Source: Bradyrhizobium sp. Y36
Lineage (GTDB): Bacteria; Pseudomonadota; Alphaproteobacteria; Rhizobiales; Xanthobacteraceae
NCBI RefSeq assembly: GCF_002531575.1
Contig: NZ_NWTI01000019.1
Location: 62,001-126,000, forward strand
DNA: 64,000 nucleotides
Reading direction: 5' to 3'
Made by a program: the position numbers and the translations under genes. Under the pieces are notes generated by a model. It was not told where the DNA came from. It was given only the letters and a program-made list of their open reading frames with translations, and did no database searches. Below are positions 9,166 through 17,966 of the stretch, piece after piece (within the stretch, counting starts at the first letter, position 1; every line of letters begins with the position of its first letter).

Positions 9166-10047
9166 ATGACCTTGGCACTGTTGATCGCAGGGATTTTCGC
9201 CGTCCTGGCGGGCTTCCTTTCGATCCTGTTTGGCTTCTCCGTCAGGGAGTTCAGCCTCGGCAGCCCCCTCATAGTCTCAGGCACCATCGGCGTCTGCTCC
9301 GGGATGTTACTGGTCGGCCTCCATGTCGTGGTCCTGGAGCTGAAAGCGATTGCGCGCCGGCTGGCCGGTACGCCGTCCGAAGTGCGGGTCAGGCCCGTGT
9401 TGCCGGGGCTTGCATCGGGCGCTGCCGCGCCTGATGCGATGTCTGCCGCAGCGGCACGGATTGACACCCGGATGGACGCGGCGCCGCCGCCACCACCGGC
9501 CGCAGGCCCGCCGCCGTGGCAGAGTGAAGCTGCCGCGCGCGAGCGTCCGCCTGCCGAGGTGCCGCCGGAGCCGGAGGCTCCGACGCCGCCGGCAGCTCCT
9601 GAAGCGCCGCGCCGGCGCAATCTGTTGTTCGCCTCGACCTCGCGCAAGGAGCGCGAGCGTGCGGAGGCGAAGACCACCGAGACGCCGTCGTTGCACCCGG
9701 AGCCGAGTGAAGCGCCGGACATTCCGCCTGCAAGCTTTGACGATGCCTGGCCGAAGCCGGATCGCAGCCGTCCGCCGGAGCCGCCGGCCACCGCGCGCCG
9801 GCCAATGCCGCCGCCGCGCTCGCCGTCGACCTTTGCGGAGGCCGCCCCGCTGCCTGCATCCGAACCGCCGCCACCACCGCCGGCACCGGCCGAGCAGCCA
9901 CCCGTGACCGTGCTCAAATCGGGCGTCGTCGACGGCATGGCCTATTCGCTCTATTCCGACGGCTCGATCGAAGCGCAGATGCCGGAGGGCATGATGCGCT
10001 TTGCCTCGATCGACGAGCTGCGCACCCATCTCGACCAGCGGGGTTGA
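9166..10047 (+). CDS. Proline-rich membrane-anchored protein of unknown function
   Basis: A 293-residue protein. Two N-terminal hydrophobic segments (LALLIAGIFAVLAGFLSILF and the stretch around SGTIGVCSGMLLVGL) form a hairpin anchor. A long low-complexity region rich in Pro, Ala and Glu follows (about residues 85-250), with a basic patch ASTSRKERERAEAK inside. The C-terminal 40 residues look folded: VVDGMAYSLYSDGSIEAQMP, then a helix ending in HLDQRG. This final module (GVVDGMAYSLYxDGSIEAxxP) recurs in rhizobial membrane proteins. I chose ATG 9166 because GGGGGTGAG lies eight bases upstream; an upstream ATG at 9109 is possible. A stress-linked role follows only from the promoter. Confidence 0.85.
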   Translation: MTLALLIAGIFAVLAGFLSILFGFSVREFSLGSPLIVSGTIGVCSGMLLVGLHVVVLELKAIARRLAGTPSEVRVRPVLPGLASGAAAPDAMSAAAARIDTRMDAAPPPPPAAGPPPWQSEAAARERPPAEVPPEPEAPTPPAAPEAPRRRNLLFASTSRKERERAEAKTTETPSLHPEPSEAPDIPPASFDDAWPKPDRSRPPEPPATARRPMPPPRSPSTFAEAAPLPASEPPPPPPAPAEQPPVTVLKSGVVDGMAYSLYSDGSIEAQMPEGMMRFASIDELRTHLDQRG

Positions 10048-10137
10048 GCTCGGCCTGCGCGTCGACGCGCGGCCATGACTTGTTGCGTCGAGGTCCACTC
10101 GTATTCGCTGGCCGTCTTAGTTCAGCCGAACGTATTG

Positions 10138-10167
10138 TTGACACGGAATAGTTGAGCGTCGTCTATC
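10138..10167 (+). promoter_or_regulatory. Candidate sigma-70 promoter of mucR
   Basis: A perfect -35 hexamer TTGACA (10138-10143) is followed after 18 bases by TCTATC (10162-10167), a weak -10. It lies about 35 bases before the mucR ATG. The leader contains the strong ribosome-binding stretch GGTGGAGAGAGGG. MucR-family genes are commonly autoregulated, but I see no clear operator. Confidence 0.35.
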
Positions 10168-10200
10168 CCGAGAGGCGCAAGGTGGAGAGAGGGCGGGCCC

Positions 10201-10620
10201 ATGTCGGATGCGGGGGCTAAGAATTTCATCGAGCTGACGGCGGGCATCGTGTCGGCCTATCTCAGCAACAATCCGACGCCGGCCGCGGAGATTCCGAACC
10301 TGATCAGCCAGGTGCATGGCGCCCTGGTGCGGGTGTCCTCGGGCCGCACCGAGACTGCGCCGCTCGAACCGGCGAAGCCGGCGGTCTCGCTGAAGAAGTC
10401 GATCGCGCCCGACTATCTCGTCTGCCTCGAGGACGGCAAGCGCTTCAAATCGCTGAAGCGTCATCTGCGCACGCAGTACAACATGACGCCGGAGCAGTAT
10501 CGGGAGAAATGGGGGCTGCCCGCCGACTATCCCATGGTCGCGCCGAACTATGCGGTGGCGCGCTCGCAGCTCGCCAAGCAGATGGGCCTCGGACAGCAGC
10601 AGCGGAAGAAGGGGAAGTAG
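10201..10620 (+). CDS. mucR: MucR/Ros-family transcriptional regulator
   Basis: A 139-residue regulator of the Ros/MucR family. The N-terminal helical domain (FIELTAGIVSAYLSNNPTPA, residues 9-28) is the oligomerisation part. The C-terminal DNA-binding domain contains CLEDGKRFKSLKRHLRTQYN. Family members bind AT-rich promoter DNA and control exopolysaccharide, motility and symbiosis genes. Here the second zinc Cys is replaced by Asp (C-L-E-D), as in known zinc-free family members, and the position of the last His in HxxxxH-type fingers is a Gln, so the finger probably folds without zinc. It is transcribed alone and followed by a repeat. Confidence 0.95.
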   Translation: MSDAGAKNFIELTAGIVSAYLSNNPTPAAEIPNLISQVHGALVRVSSGRTETAPLEPAKPAVSLKKSIAPDYLVCLEDGKRFKSLKRHLRTQYNMTPEQYREKWGLPADYPMVAPNYAVARSQLAKQMGLGQQQRKKGK

Positions 10621-10643
10621 AAGGCCGCCCCCCGGGAGATCTC

Positions 10644-10766
10644 GTAGGGTGGGCAAAAGCGCGAAGCGCTGTGCCCACGAGTTTTCTCCGATCGCACTCA
10701 GAACGTGGGCACGCTTCCGCCTTCGCTCTTCGAGCTACGGCGGACAAGTCGTTTTGCCCACCCTAC
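10644..10766. repeat. Intergenic palindrome, GTAGGGTGGGCAAA type
   Basis: Second copy of the family at 5930-6015. It begins GTAGGGTGGGCAAAAGCG and ends GTTTTGCCCACCCTAC, with the same inner GTGCCCACGA/CGTGGGCAC pair. The element is longer than the first copy because of an insertion of roughly 30 bases rich in CTTCG. It separates convergent mucR and sufE. Confidence 0.75.
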
Positions 10767-10788
10767 AAGAGCTATCGACGAAGCTTCC

Positions 10789-11217
10789 TTACGACGCTTC
10801 CGCAAGCGCCTCTTTCGCGTCGGTCTTGATGCGCTCGACCATCGAGCGCAGGCCGTTGGAGCGCTGCGGCGTCAGATGATCGCGAAAGCCGAACTCGTTG
10901 AACACGGCGATCGCGTCGGTATCGAGAATCTCCTGCGGCGTGCGGCCGGAATAGAGCGAGAGCACGATGGCCACCAGCCCGCGCACGATGTGCGCGTCGC
11001 TGTCGCCGCGATATCGCAGGATCGGCGCGCCCTTGCTGCGGTCGACCTGCTTCTGCAGCCAGACCTGGCTGACGCAGCCGTTGACCTTGTTCTCGGCGGA
11101 GTGCTCGGCCTCGGGCATCGGTTCCAGGGTACGGCCGAGCTCGATGACGTACCGGTAACGGTCGTCCCACTCGTCCAGAAGCTCGAAATTGTCCCTGATT
11201 TCGTCGATCGTCGTCAT
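10789..11217 (-). CDS. sufE: SufE-family cysteine desulfuration protein
   Basis: A 142-residue SufE homologue. The persulfide-accepting cysteine lies in NKVNGCVSQVWL (Cys about residue 49), and the family motif GLVAIVLSLYSGRTPQEI appears in the middle. SufE takes sulfane sulfur from the cysteine desulfurase SufS and passes it to the SufBCD scaffold for iron-sulfur cluster assembly in the cytosol. No suf genes lie nearby, which is usual for solitary sufE genes in rhizobia. The ATG at 11217 gives the standard family length. Confidence 0.96.
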   Translation of the reverse strand: MTTIDEIRDNFELLDEWDDRYRYVIELGRTLEPMPEAEHSAENKVNGCVSQVWLQKQVDRSKGAPILRYRGDSDAHIVRGLVAIVLSLYSGRTPQEILDTDAIAVFNEFGFRDHLTPQRSNGLRSMVERIKTDAKEALAEAS

Positions 11218-11286
11218 GTTGGCCCAAGGTTCCCGCTTCCCGCCAATATAGGGATGCGAGGAGCCGAAATCGATAGGGTTTGGGCG

Positions 11287-11730
11287 CTAATTCGCCGGCT
11301 GCGGGCCGCGCCATTCGAGTGCGAGGTCGTCCTGGCTCAGCGTGTCACGCGGTGCTTCGCTCGAAATGGCGTCGCCTTCGCCGACCATCGCGATCGAGCC
11401 GGTATGGTCGGGCGCCTTCTTCTCGTTCTTCTCGTTCTTGTCGTTCTTCTCGTTGCCGATCTGATCTTTTTTGTCGTTGATGATCTGGTAGATCTTGCGC
11501 GCGCCGTCCTGGGCGCGCTGGCCGATGATGGTCGCCGCCTGTCCGCCGACCTCGCAGGCCGCCGGCTGGCGCTTGCAGAACTGAGTCATGTCGGAGACGG
11601 CCGCAGTCGCAGCCTGCACCGCGTCGGCGGCGCCGATCTGCGGCAGCTTCTCCGATTCGGGTGTCTTGTCCCTGGGCAGGAGCACCAGCACCAGCCCGAG
11701 CCAGAATGTGATGCGGAGCAGAAAGCGCAT
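11287..11730 (-). CDS. DUF5330-like exported or membrane-anchored protein
   Basis: A 147-residue protein with an N-terminal signal or anchor (MRFLLRITFWLGLVLVLLP). A conserved segment with two cysteines follows (MTQFCKRQPAACEVG, about residues 48-62), typical of the DUF5330 family. The C-terminal half is a charged low-complexity stretch (KNDKNEKNEKKAP) of a kind that varies between species. No function is established. It sits upstream of sufE on the same strand with a 69-base gap. Confidence 0.88.
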   Translation of the reverse strand: MRFLLRITFWLGLVLVLLPRDKTPESEKLPQIGAADAVQAATAAVSDMTQFCKRQPAACEVGGQAATIIGQRAQDGARKIYQIINDKKDQIGNEKNDKNEKNEKKAPDHTGSIAMVGEGDAISSEAPRDTLSQDDLALEWRGPQPAN

Positions 11731-11833
11731 CTTAGCGACCTGTACCTTCGATCCCCACCGCGGCGATCTCCGCGGAAGTCGGACCTAGCAACTCTCGATA
11801 AATCGCAAGTGATTGCCTTGAGCTTAATTCGCG

Positions 11834-11880
11834 GAAAATTTACGCAAAATTCTTCGCGATCGACGGTGTCGTAAATTTTC
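11834..11880. promoter_or_regulatory. AT-rich 11-bp inverted repeat in divergent promoter gap
   Basis: GAAAATTTACG (11834-11844) and CGTAAATTTTC (11870-11880) are perfect inverted copies 25 bases apart in an unusually AT-rich patch of the 342-base gap between the DUF5330 gene and the kinase gene at 12073. The arrangement suits a dimeric regulator binding two sites or a DNA-bending protein. Nothing else gene-like is visible in the gap. Confidence 0.45.
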
Positions 11881-12042
11881 GATTGACGCCGGCGCCCGTG
11901 ATTTTGCCGGCGCGCATGTCCACCAATTCGAAACCATGAAAAGGACGGTGAAACCCTGTGTTCACCATCCTCGCCGAAGACGTCGTCAAATCGTCTAAAA
12001 AGCCCCGCGATGTCCCGGCGTCCGGCCGCACGCCGCGGCGCC

Positions 12043-12057
12043 TTAGCACTCGTTTAA
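12043..12057 (+). promoter_or_regulatory. CtrA-like box upstream of kinase gene
   Basis: TTAG, seven bases, TTAA matches the CtrA consensus TTAA-N7-TTAA at seven of eight positions. It ends 16 bases before the first possible start of the histidine kinase. Such sites are scarce by chance in DNA this GC-rich, but a single imperfect site is weak evidence. Confidence 0.35.
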
Positions 12058-12072
12058 GGTCGCTCTGACACG

Positions 12073-13987
<1,915 letters not shown>

Positions 13988-13995
<8 letters not shown>

Positions 13996-14692
13996 GAAGT
14001 TGAACAAGGACGGAGCCGCTCCGCGCCGCCGTGGCGCCAAGGCCGCGGTTGTCGACGTCGAGACCGAGCGCAACCTCGTGATGCGCGTGCTGCTGCACAG
14101 TCCCAAGGACACGCTGGCCGGCCTCGTCGCCGTCGCCGCGATCGGTGCGATCGTCGCCAACGCGCTGTTCCTGCAGACCGGTCGGCATCCGGCCCCGATG
14201 TTCGGTACGGTGATCAATCTTCCCGCGCCGTCATCCGTCTCGCTGCCCAATCTACTGCCGCGTCCGCGTCCCGTCGGCGCCGACACGTCGCCGCTGGAGC
14301 CGCGCGCGACCGAGTTCCGCGCCGAGCCCAAACCTGCCGAAAGAGCGGTCGAAAAGCCCGTGGAGAAACCGGTCGAGGCGACCGCATCGACGCGCGCGAA
14401 CGATCCCATGACCAATCTGGTCAAGGCGACGACCTCGACGCCGCCCTCCGCCATGCGTCCGCCGGCTCCGATTCCCGTGCCACAGAGCCCCGCCGCGCGG
14501 CGTATCGCCGGCGTGCAGCGCGCGCTGTCCGAATACGGCTACGGCAATCTGAAGATCACGGGCACGATGAGCGGCGAGACCCAGTCGGCGATCCAGAAGT
14601 TCGAGCGCGAGCACAAGATGCAGGTCACGGGTCAGTTGTCCGACCGCCTGCTGCGCGAGCTCGGCGCCGCGATCGGCCATCCCGTCGAATAG
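13988..14692 (+). CDS. Peptidoglycan-binding domain protein, membrane anchored
   Basis: A 234-residue type II membrane protein. A basic N-terminus (PRKLNKDGAAPRRRGAK) precedes one transmembrane helix (about residues 42-60, TLAGLVAVAAIGAIVANALF). A Pro/Glu/Lys-rich periplasmic linker with EKPVEKPVE repeats follows, then a C-terminal peptidoglycan_binding_1 domain (about residues 168-230: IAGVQRALSEYGYG ... TQSAIQKFEREHKM). The GTG start lies inside the end of the upstream kinase gene, so the two are translationally coupled. A cell-wall-linked partner for the kinase is an inference from this coupling. Confidence 0.9.
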
Positions 14693-14847
14693 CCGCGCCG
14701 TCCGCTGTCATTGACGCGGATCAATCTTCGGGTTCTCGCGCCGGCAGCCCAGGCCGCGTCCCGCAGGCGCGATTTGCTTGGGATCAATGACGGCCGCCAG
14801 CTTCGGGGACCATGATCGCCCATCTTCAACGAAGAAGAGAGGGTGTC

Positions 14848-15057
14848 ATGTTCAAGGTCTCGGTCCTCGTCTGGATCATGCTGGGGACGGTGCTGGCAGG
14901 CGTCAGTCTGATTGTCGTGCTGATGGTGCCGAGTTTCGCCGCCGACGCCATCAGGAACATCCCCTACGCCGTGGCCACGGGATTTGCGCTCGCGATTCCG
15001 CTGTCATACCTCGTCGCACGCCAGATCCGCGGCGGGCAGGGCCTGCGCAACGTCTGA
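14848..15057 (+). CDS. Small two-helix membrane protein
   Basis: A 69-residue hydrophobic protein with two transmembrane segments (VLVWIMLGTVLAGVSLIVVL and IPYAVATGFALAIPLSYLVA) and a short basic C-terminus ending RQIRGGQGLRNV. The ATG at 14848 follows GAGAGGGTG at the right distance. Upstream in-frame ATG 14812 would add a polar tail and is less likely. Proteins of this form are common in Bradyrhizobium and have no known function. Confidence 0.75.
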   Translation: MFKVSVLVWIMLGTVLAGVSLIVVLMVPSFAADAIRNIPYAVATGFALAIPLSYLVARQIRGGQGLRNV

Positions 15058-15110
15058 CGGGCACGAGCTGAGACTGGCGGCGCGCGCCACGCTGGCCTAT
15101 CGTCCGACTC

Positions 15111-15455
15111 ATGCGTTTGAAATCCAACATATGGGTCGCGGCCTATCTGCGCCGATGCCAGACCGAGGGCGTGTTCGGCGCGGTGCGCCGTCGCGGCGCC
15201 GAGGAGGCGGGGGCGGTCTTCGTGAAAGTGTCGCTGCTCGACGGTCAGGCCATGCTCTACGCGCCGGCGCCGCAGACCTCTTACGACGACGGCCGCCCCG
15301 TCGATCGCTTTTTCGTGCCGGTCGCACCGCAGCCCTTGCCGGAGCACACCATCGAAGAACGGCTGACCAAGGAGATCCGCTTCGACCCGGACGCCTGGAT
15401 CGTCGAGACCGAGGACCGCGCCGGGCGGCATTTCCTGGAATTGGCGAAGACGTAG
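15111..15455 (+). CDS. DUF1491 family protein
   Basis: A 114-residue cytosolic protein starting MRLKSNIWVAAYLRRCQTEG, which matches the invariant N-terminus of DUF1491. It continues with the motifs GGAVFVKV-like (AGAVFVKVSLLDG) and EIRFDPDAWIVETEDR at the C-terminus. The family is alphaproteobacterial and uncharacterised. It lies 53 bases after the small membrane protein gene and ends before a repeat cluster. Confidence 0.92.
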   Translation: MRLKSNIWVAAYLRRCQTEGVFGAVRRRGAEEAGAVFVKVSLLDGQAMLYAPAPQTSYDDGRPVDRFFVPVAPQPLPEHTIEERLTKEIRFDPDAWIVETEDRAGRHFLELAKT

Positions 15456-15474
15456 CTGCTGTTCGCTGTTCCGT

Positions 15475-15598
15475 CGTGTCCCGGCTCTGAGCGCACCACA
15501 CCGGACGATGCTTCGCATCGCCGGCGCGCTGCGTCGCGTCCGGGGCACGCTTGCAGTGACAAGCTTGGGCTCCGTCTCGCTCAGCGTTGACGCTGAGC
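15475..15598. repeat. Palindromic repeat plus hairpin at gene end
   Basis: CGTGTCCCGG (15475-15484) and CCGGGGCACG (15540-15549) are near-perfect inverted arms around an inner hairpin CGATGC/GCATCG. This is the kind of element that recurs in Bradyrhizobium intergenic regions. A separate perfect 8-bp hairpin, GCTCAGCG-TTGA-CGCTGAGC (15579-15598), ends five bases before the stop of the minus-strand DUF2336 gene. It could limit read-through, although no T tract follows. Confidence 0.55.
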
Positions 15599-15602
15599 CG
15601 CC

Positions 15603-16580
15603 TTACCGCTCCGACGAGCCGCCGGTCCCGGTGCGCACGGTCGGGCTGGAGCCGGGCTGTACGCCGGGCCGCGTCTGGTTCGCGCCGGCGCGGGCGCGCT
15701 GGCGTTCGCCGTCGTGCAGTGCCGACTGGTACTTTGCGCGGGTGACGGCGAGCGTCGAGCCGCGCCAGGCCGCCAGCAACACCAGCGCCGAGCGGTCGCT
15801 GAGACGGTCGTAGAGCCGCGACAGCCGGTACACCTCGTTCACGGAGGTGCCGATCGCCGGTTTGAAGAACAGCAGAATGCGCTGGAAGTTCGGGCTCGGC
15901 ATGTCGAGCGCGCGCGCGGCGACGGCGAGCGCTTCGCCGCCGGGATCGTCGACGATCTGGGCTGCGACGCGCGATGGCAGAATCAGGCTGTCGCCGAGCT
16001 CGAGGGCGAAGTTCTCGACGTCGCCCGCGATCGCCGCCATCTCCAGGATCTGGATCGCGCGCTTGGCGCGGACGGTCGGAATGCGCGGCGCGGCCTTCAG
16101 CGGGGTTTGCGCCAGATTGTGCAGGATCAGCGCGCGCTCGGAAGGCCCGGCGCGGAAGAACATGTCGTGGATCTCGGCGGCGTCCTTCGGCTGCATCGCC
16201 ATGTTCGCGGCCATGCGCTGCTCGGCCTCGGTCGGCGCGCGGACCGGGGAGGGGGCCGGTGCGGGCGCGGGGATTTCGCGCGCGAGCGGAACCCTGCGGC
16301 CTTCCTGGGCGGCGACCAGCCCGAGCTTCTGCAGCACCGGAACGGGCGTCTGCGGATAGATCGCGAGCTTCGCCTTGACGGCCGCGCGCGTGGCATCATC
16401 GACCTGGTCGATCAGCCGCGTCGCAAGCTCGACGAACTGGCGCTGTTCGTCGTCGCTGTGGACGCGCGTCTGGACATAGAGGTCGGTCAGCACGCGCAGC
16501 AGCGTCGGCCGAACATCGACGCCTTCGCGACGGGAGAGGCTCATCAGCCCGTCGAATCCGGGAAACAGCGACTTGGTCAT
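15603..16580 (-). CDS. DUF2336 family protein
   Basis: A 325-residue cytosolic protein of the alphaproteobacterial DUF2336 family. It has an all-helical, HEAT-like character (LRVLTDLYVQTRVHSDDEQR near the N-terminus; VAAQIVDDPGGEALAVAARA in the middle) interrupted by a Pro/Ala linker, PAPAPAPSPVRAP, at about residues 103-115. The C-terminal 60 residues are basic and low-complexity. No enzymatic motif is present. DUF2336 proteins occur near cell-cycle and motility genes in some genomes. A perfect TTAA-N7-TTAA box lies 55 bases ahead of the ATG, consistent with CtrA control. Confidence 0.92.
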   Translation of the reverse strand: MTKSLFPGFDGLMSLSRREGVDVRPTLLRVLTDLYVQTRVHSDDEQRQFVELATRLIDQVDDATRAAVKAKLAIYPQTPVPVLQKLGLVAAQEGRRVPLAREIPAPAPAPSPVRAPTEAEQRMAANMAMQPKDAAEIHDMFFRAGPSERALILHNLAQTPLKAAPRIPTVRAKRAIQILEMAAIAGDVENFALELGDSLILPSRVAAQIVDDPGGEALAVAARALDMPSPNFQRILLFFKPAIGTSVNEVYRLSRLYDRLSDRSALVLLAAWRGSTLAVTRAKYQSALHDGERQRARAGANQTRPGVQPGSSPTVRTGTGGSSER

Positions 16581-16634
16581 GGAGGCGTACGCAACTCGGG
16601 AAAAATACTCGGAGCGAGCCTAGCGCGGGTTCCT

Positions 16635-16649
16635 TTAAAGGCTCGTTAA
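16635..16649 (-). promoter_or_regulatory. Perfect CtrA consensus box
   Basis: TTAA (16635-16638), seven bases, TTAA (16646-16649): an exact match to the full CtrA recognition sequence. It lies 55 bases upstream of the DUF2336 start on the minus strand. A second AT-rich half site, TTAAATTT, is nearby at about 16674. Confidence 0.55.
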
Positions 16650-16747
16650 GGAAAACGAGGCGTGAAGCGGATCCTTAAATTTGAGGCCTTGTCGTGCCGC
16701 AACGGGACGGCGGGCCCGGCCCGTGCGGCTACGGTCCAAGCGGCACG

Positions 16748-16766
16748 TTTACACCCCGTTAACCAT
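16748..16766 (+). promoter_or_regulatory. CtrA-like box with TTAACCAT half site
   Basis: TTTA, seven bases, TTAA, continuing to TTAACCAT, the sequence typical of strong CtrA half sites. It lies 68 bases before the small gene at 16834 and about 100 bases from the perfect box at 16635, so the divergent intergenic region carries two CtrA-like sites, one on each side. Confidence 0.45.
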
Positions 16767-16833
16767 GAGCTGATCTTAATGATCGCCATGTTGCAGGAGC
16801 GTATTTGATCGCGCGGCAATTGAGAGAGCTGAC

Positions 16834-17022
16834 ATGGGGACCATCATCGAATTTCCGGCCGGTCGCCGGGTAGGCTCGTCGGGGGACGTCACACCGCGCG
16901 CGGACATGGGGACGATTCTGATCCTCCCGGTGATCCGCATCGAGCGCGAGGGCGACGAAACCAGCGGCGATCATGGACCGGAGCAGGGCACAGCGCCGGG
17001 GCGCCGTCGTCGCCGTCGCTGA
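16834..17022 (+). CDS. Short conserved protein, unknown function
   Basis: A 62-residue protein starting MGTIIEFPAGRR and ending in a basic run, PGRRRRRR. The N-terminal MGTIIEFPA motif is the kind of conserved start seen in small rhizobial proteins of unknown role. An internal near-repeat, MGTILILPVIRIE, follows at residues 25-37. The lipoprotein gene starts 16 bases downstream, so the two are likely cotranscribed. I do not recognise a function. Confidence 0.7.
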   Translation: MGTIIEFPAGRRVGSSGDVTPRADMGTILILPVIRIEREGDETSGDHGPEQGTAPGRRRRRR

Positions 17023-17038
17023 CATCCGGCTGCATGCA

Positions 17039-17800
17039 ATGCCGGACACCATCCGCCAGATCCGGCCCGCTTTATCGGCCGTCCTGCTCGCATTGCTCGC
17101 CGCGACCCTTGGCGCGTGCAGCGGTGGCGATTTCGGCCGCACCCGCGCCGACATGCGCAGCGACGACATGCATCGCTGGCTCGGCGCCGAGGCCACCGGC
17201 AGCGTCGGCCTGAAACCTTCGCAATTCCAGCTGACCGACGAGGAGCGCCAGCTGCGCGACCTCGCTTATCCCATGATCGAGCCGCCGCTGTCGCGTCCCG
17301 CCTGGAAGAGCGTGTTCGGCGACTACAAGGCGATGCCCTCGCCCTGGCGGCAGAAGATCGTGTTCGACCGCACCATGTACGGGCGCACGCTGATCGACGA
17401 ACCGCACCGCTCGCATTCCTCGCGCTATGCGCAGCTGATGGAGGACGTGCGCAACGACATCACCCGGTTCGAGCCGTTCTTCGCCTCCGCGATCCGCGTC
17501 ATCGACCTCGACAGGAAGCGCGACGCCAGCATGGCGCGCGTCTCCGCGCTCTCGCCGAAGGAAAAGGACGACGCGGTCGCGCGCATGCAGGAGAACTCGC
17601 TGATCGTGCAGTGGGTGCAGCAGTGCCTCGAGCAGCGCGTCTCGTCCTATCGCTGGGCGCTGGAGCGCCTGGTGATCCAGGCGCCCGACGGCATGGCCGC
17701 CGATGCCGACCGCCTGATCGGCGAGCTCGCCGCCCAGACCGCCAACCCGCCGGTCCAGGCGCAGCCGCCTTACGGCCGCGCGGTCATCTCGAAGGGCTGA
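17039..17800 (+). CDS. Putative lipoprotein of unknown function
   Basis: A 253-residue predicted lipoprotein. The signal peptide IRPALSAVLLALLAATLGAC ends in the lipobox LGAC, giving a mature N-terminal Cys at about residue 27. The mature part is hydrophilic and helical, with FGDYKAMPSPWRQKIVFDRT and a later WVQQCLEQRVSSYRWALERL segment that may form a coiled coil. The start ATG at 17039 gives a proper signal peptide. Upstream in-frame codons would add a long basic tail inside the preceding gene. The family is known to me only as conserved in Bradyrhizobiaceae. Confidence 0.87.
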   Translation: MPDTIRQIRPALSAVLLALLAATLGACSGGDFGRTRADMRSDDMHRWLGAEATGSVGLKPSQFQLTDEERQLRDLAYPMIEPPLSRPAWKSVFGDYKAMPSPWRQKIVFDRTMYGRTLIDEPHRSHSSRYAQLMEDVRNDITRFEPFFASAIRVIDLDRKRDASMARVSALSPKEKDDAVARMQENSLIVQWVQQCLEQRVSSYRWALERLVIQAPDGMAADADRLIGELAAQTANPPVQAQPPYGRAVISKG

Positions 17801-17966
17801 GCGGGAGCTCTGTCCGGTAAATCGGCCGCTGAGCCTGGGATTTTTGCGCAATGAGGTAACGTTCAGTTTGGCAAGTCGCCAACTGGTTGGCACCCGACGC
17901 TGGGGAAATGACCTAAAATCGCCGAAGTTGTGCCTGTCGTATCAAGCTCTTCGGAGGTTGTTTGCC

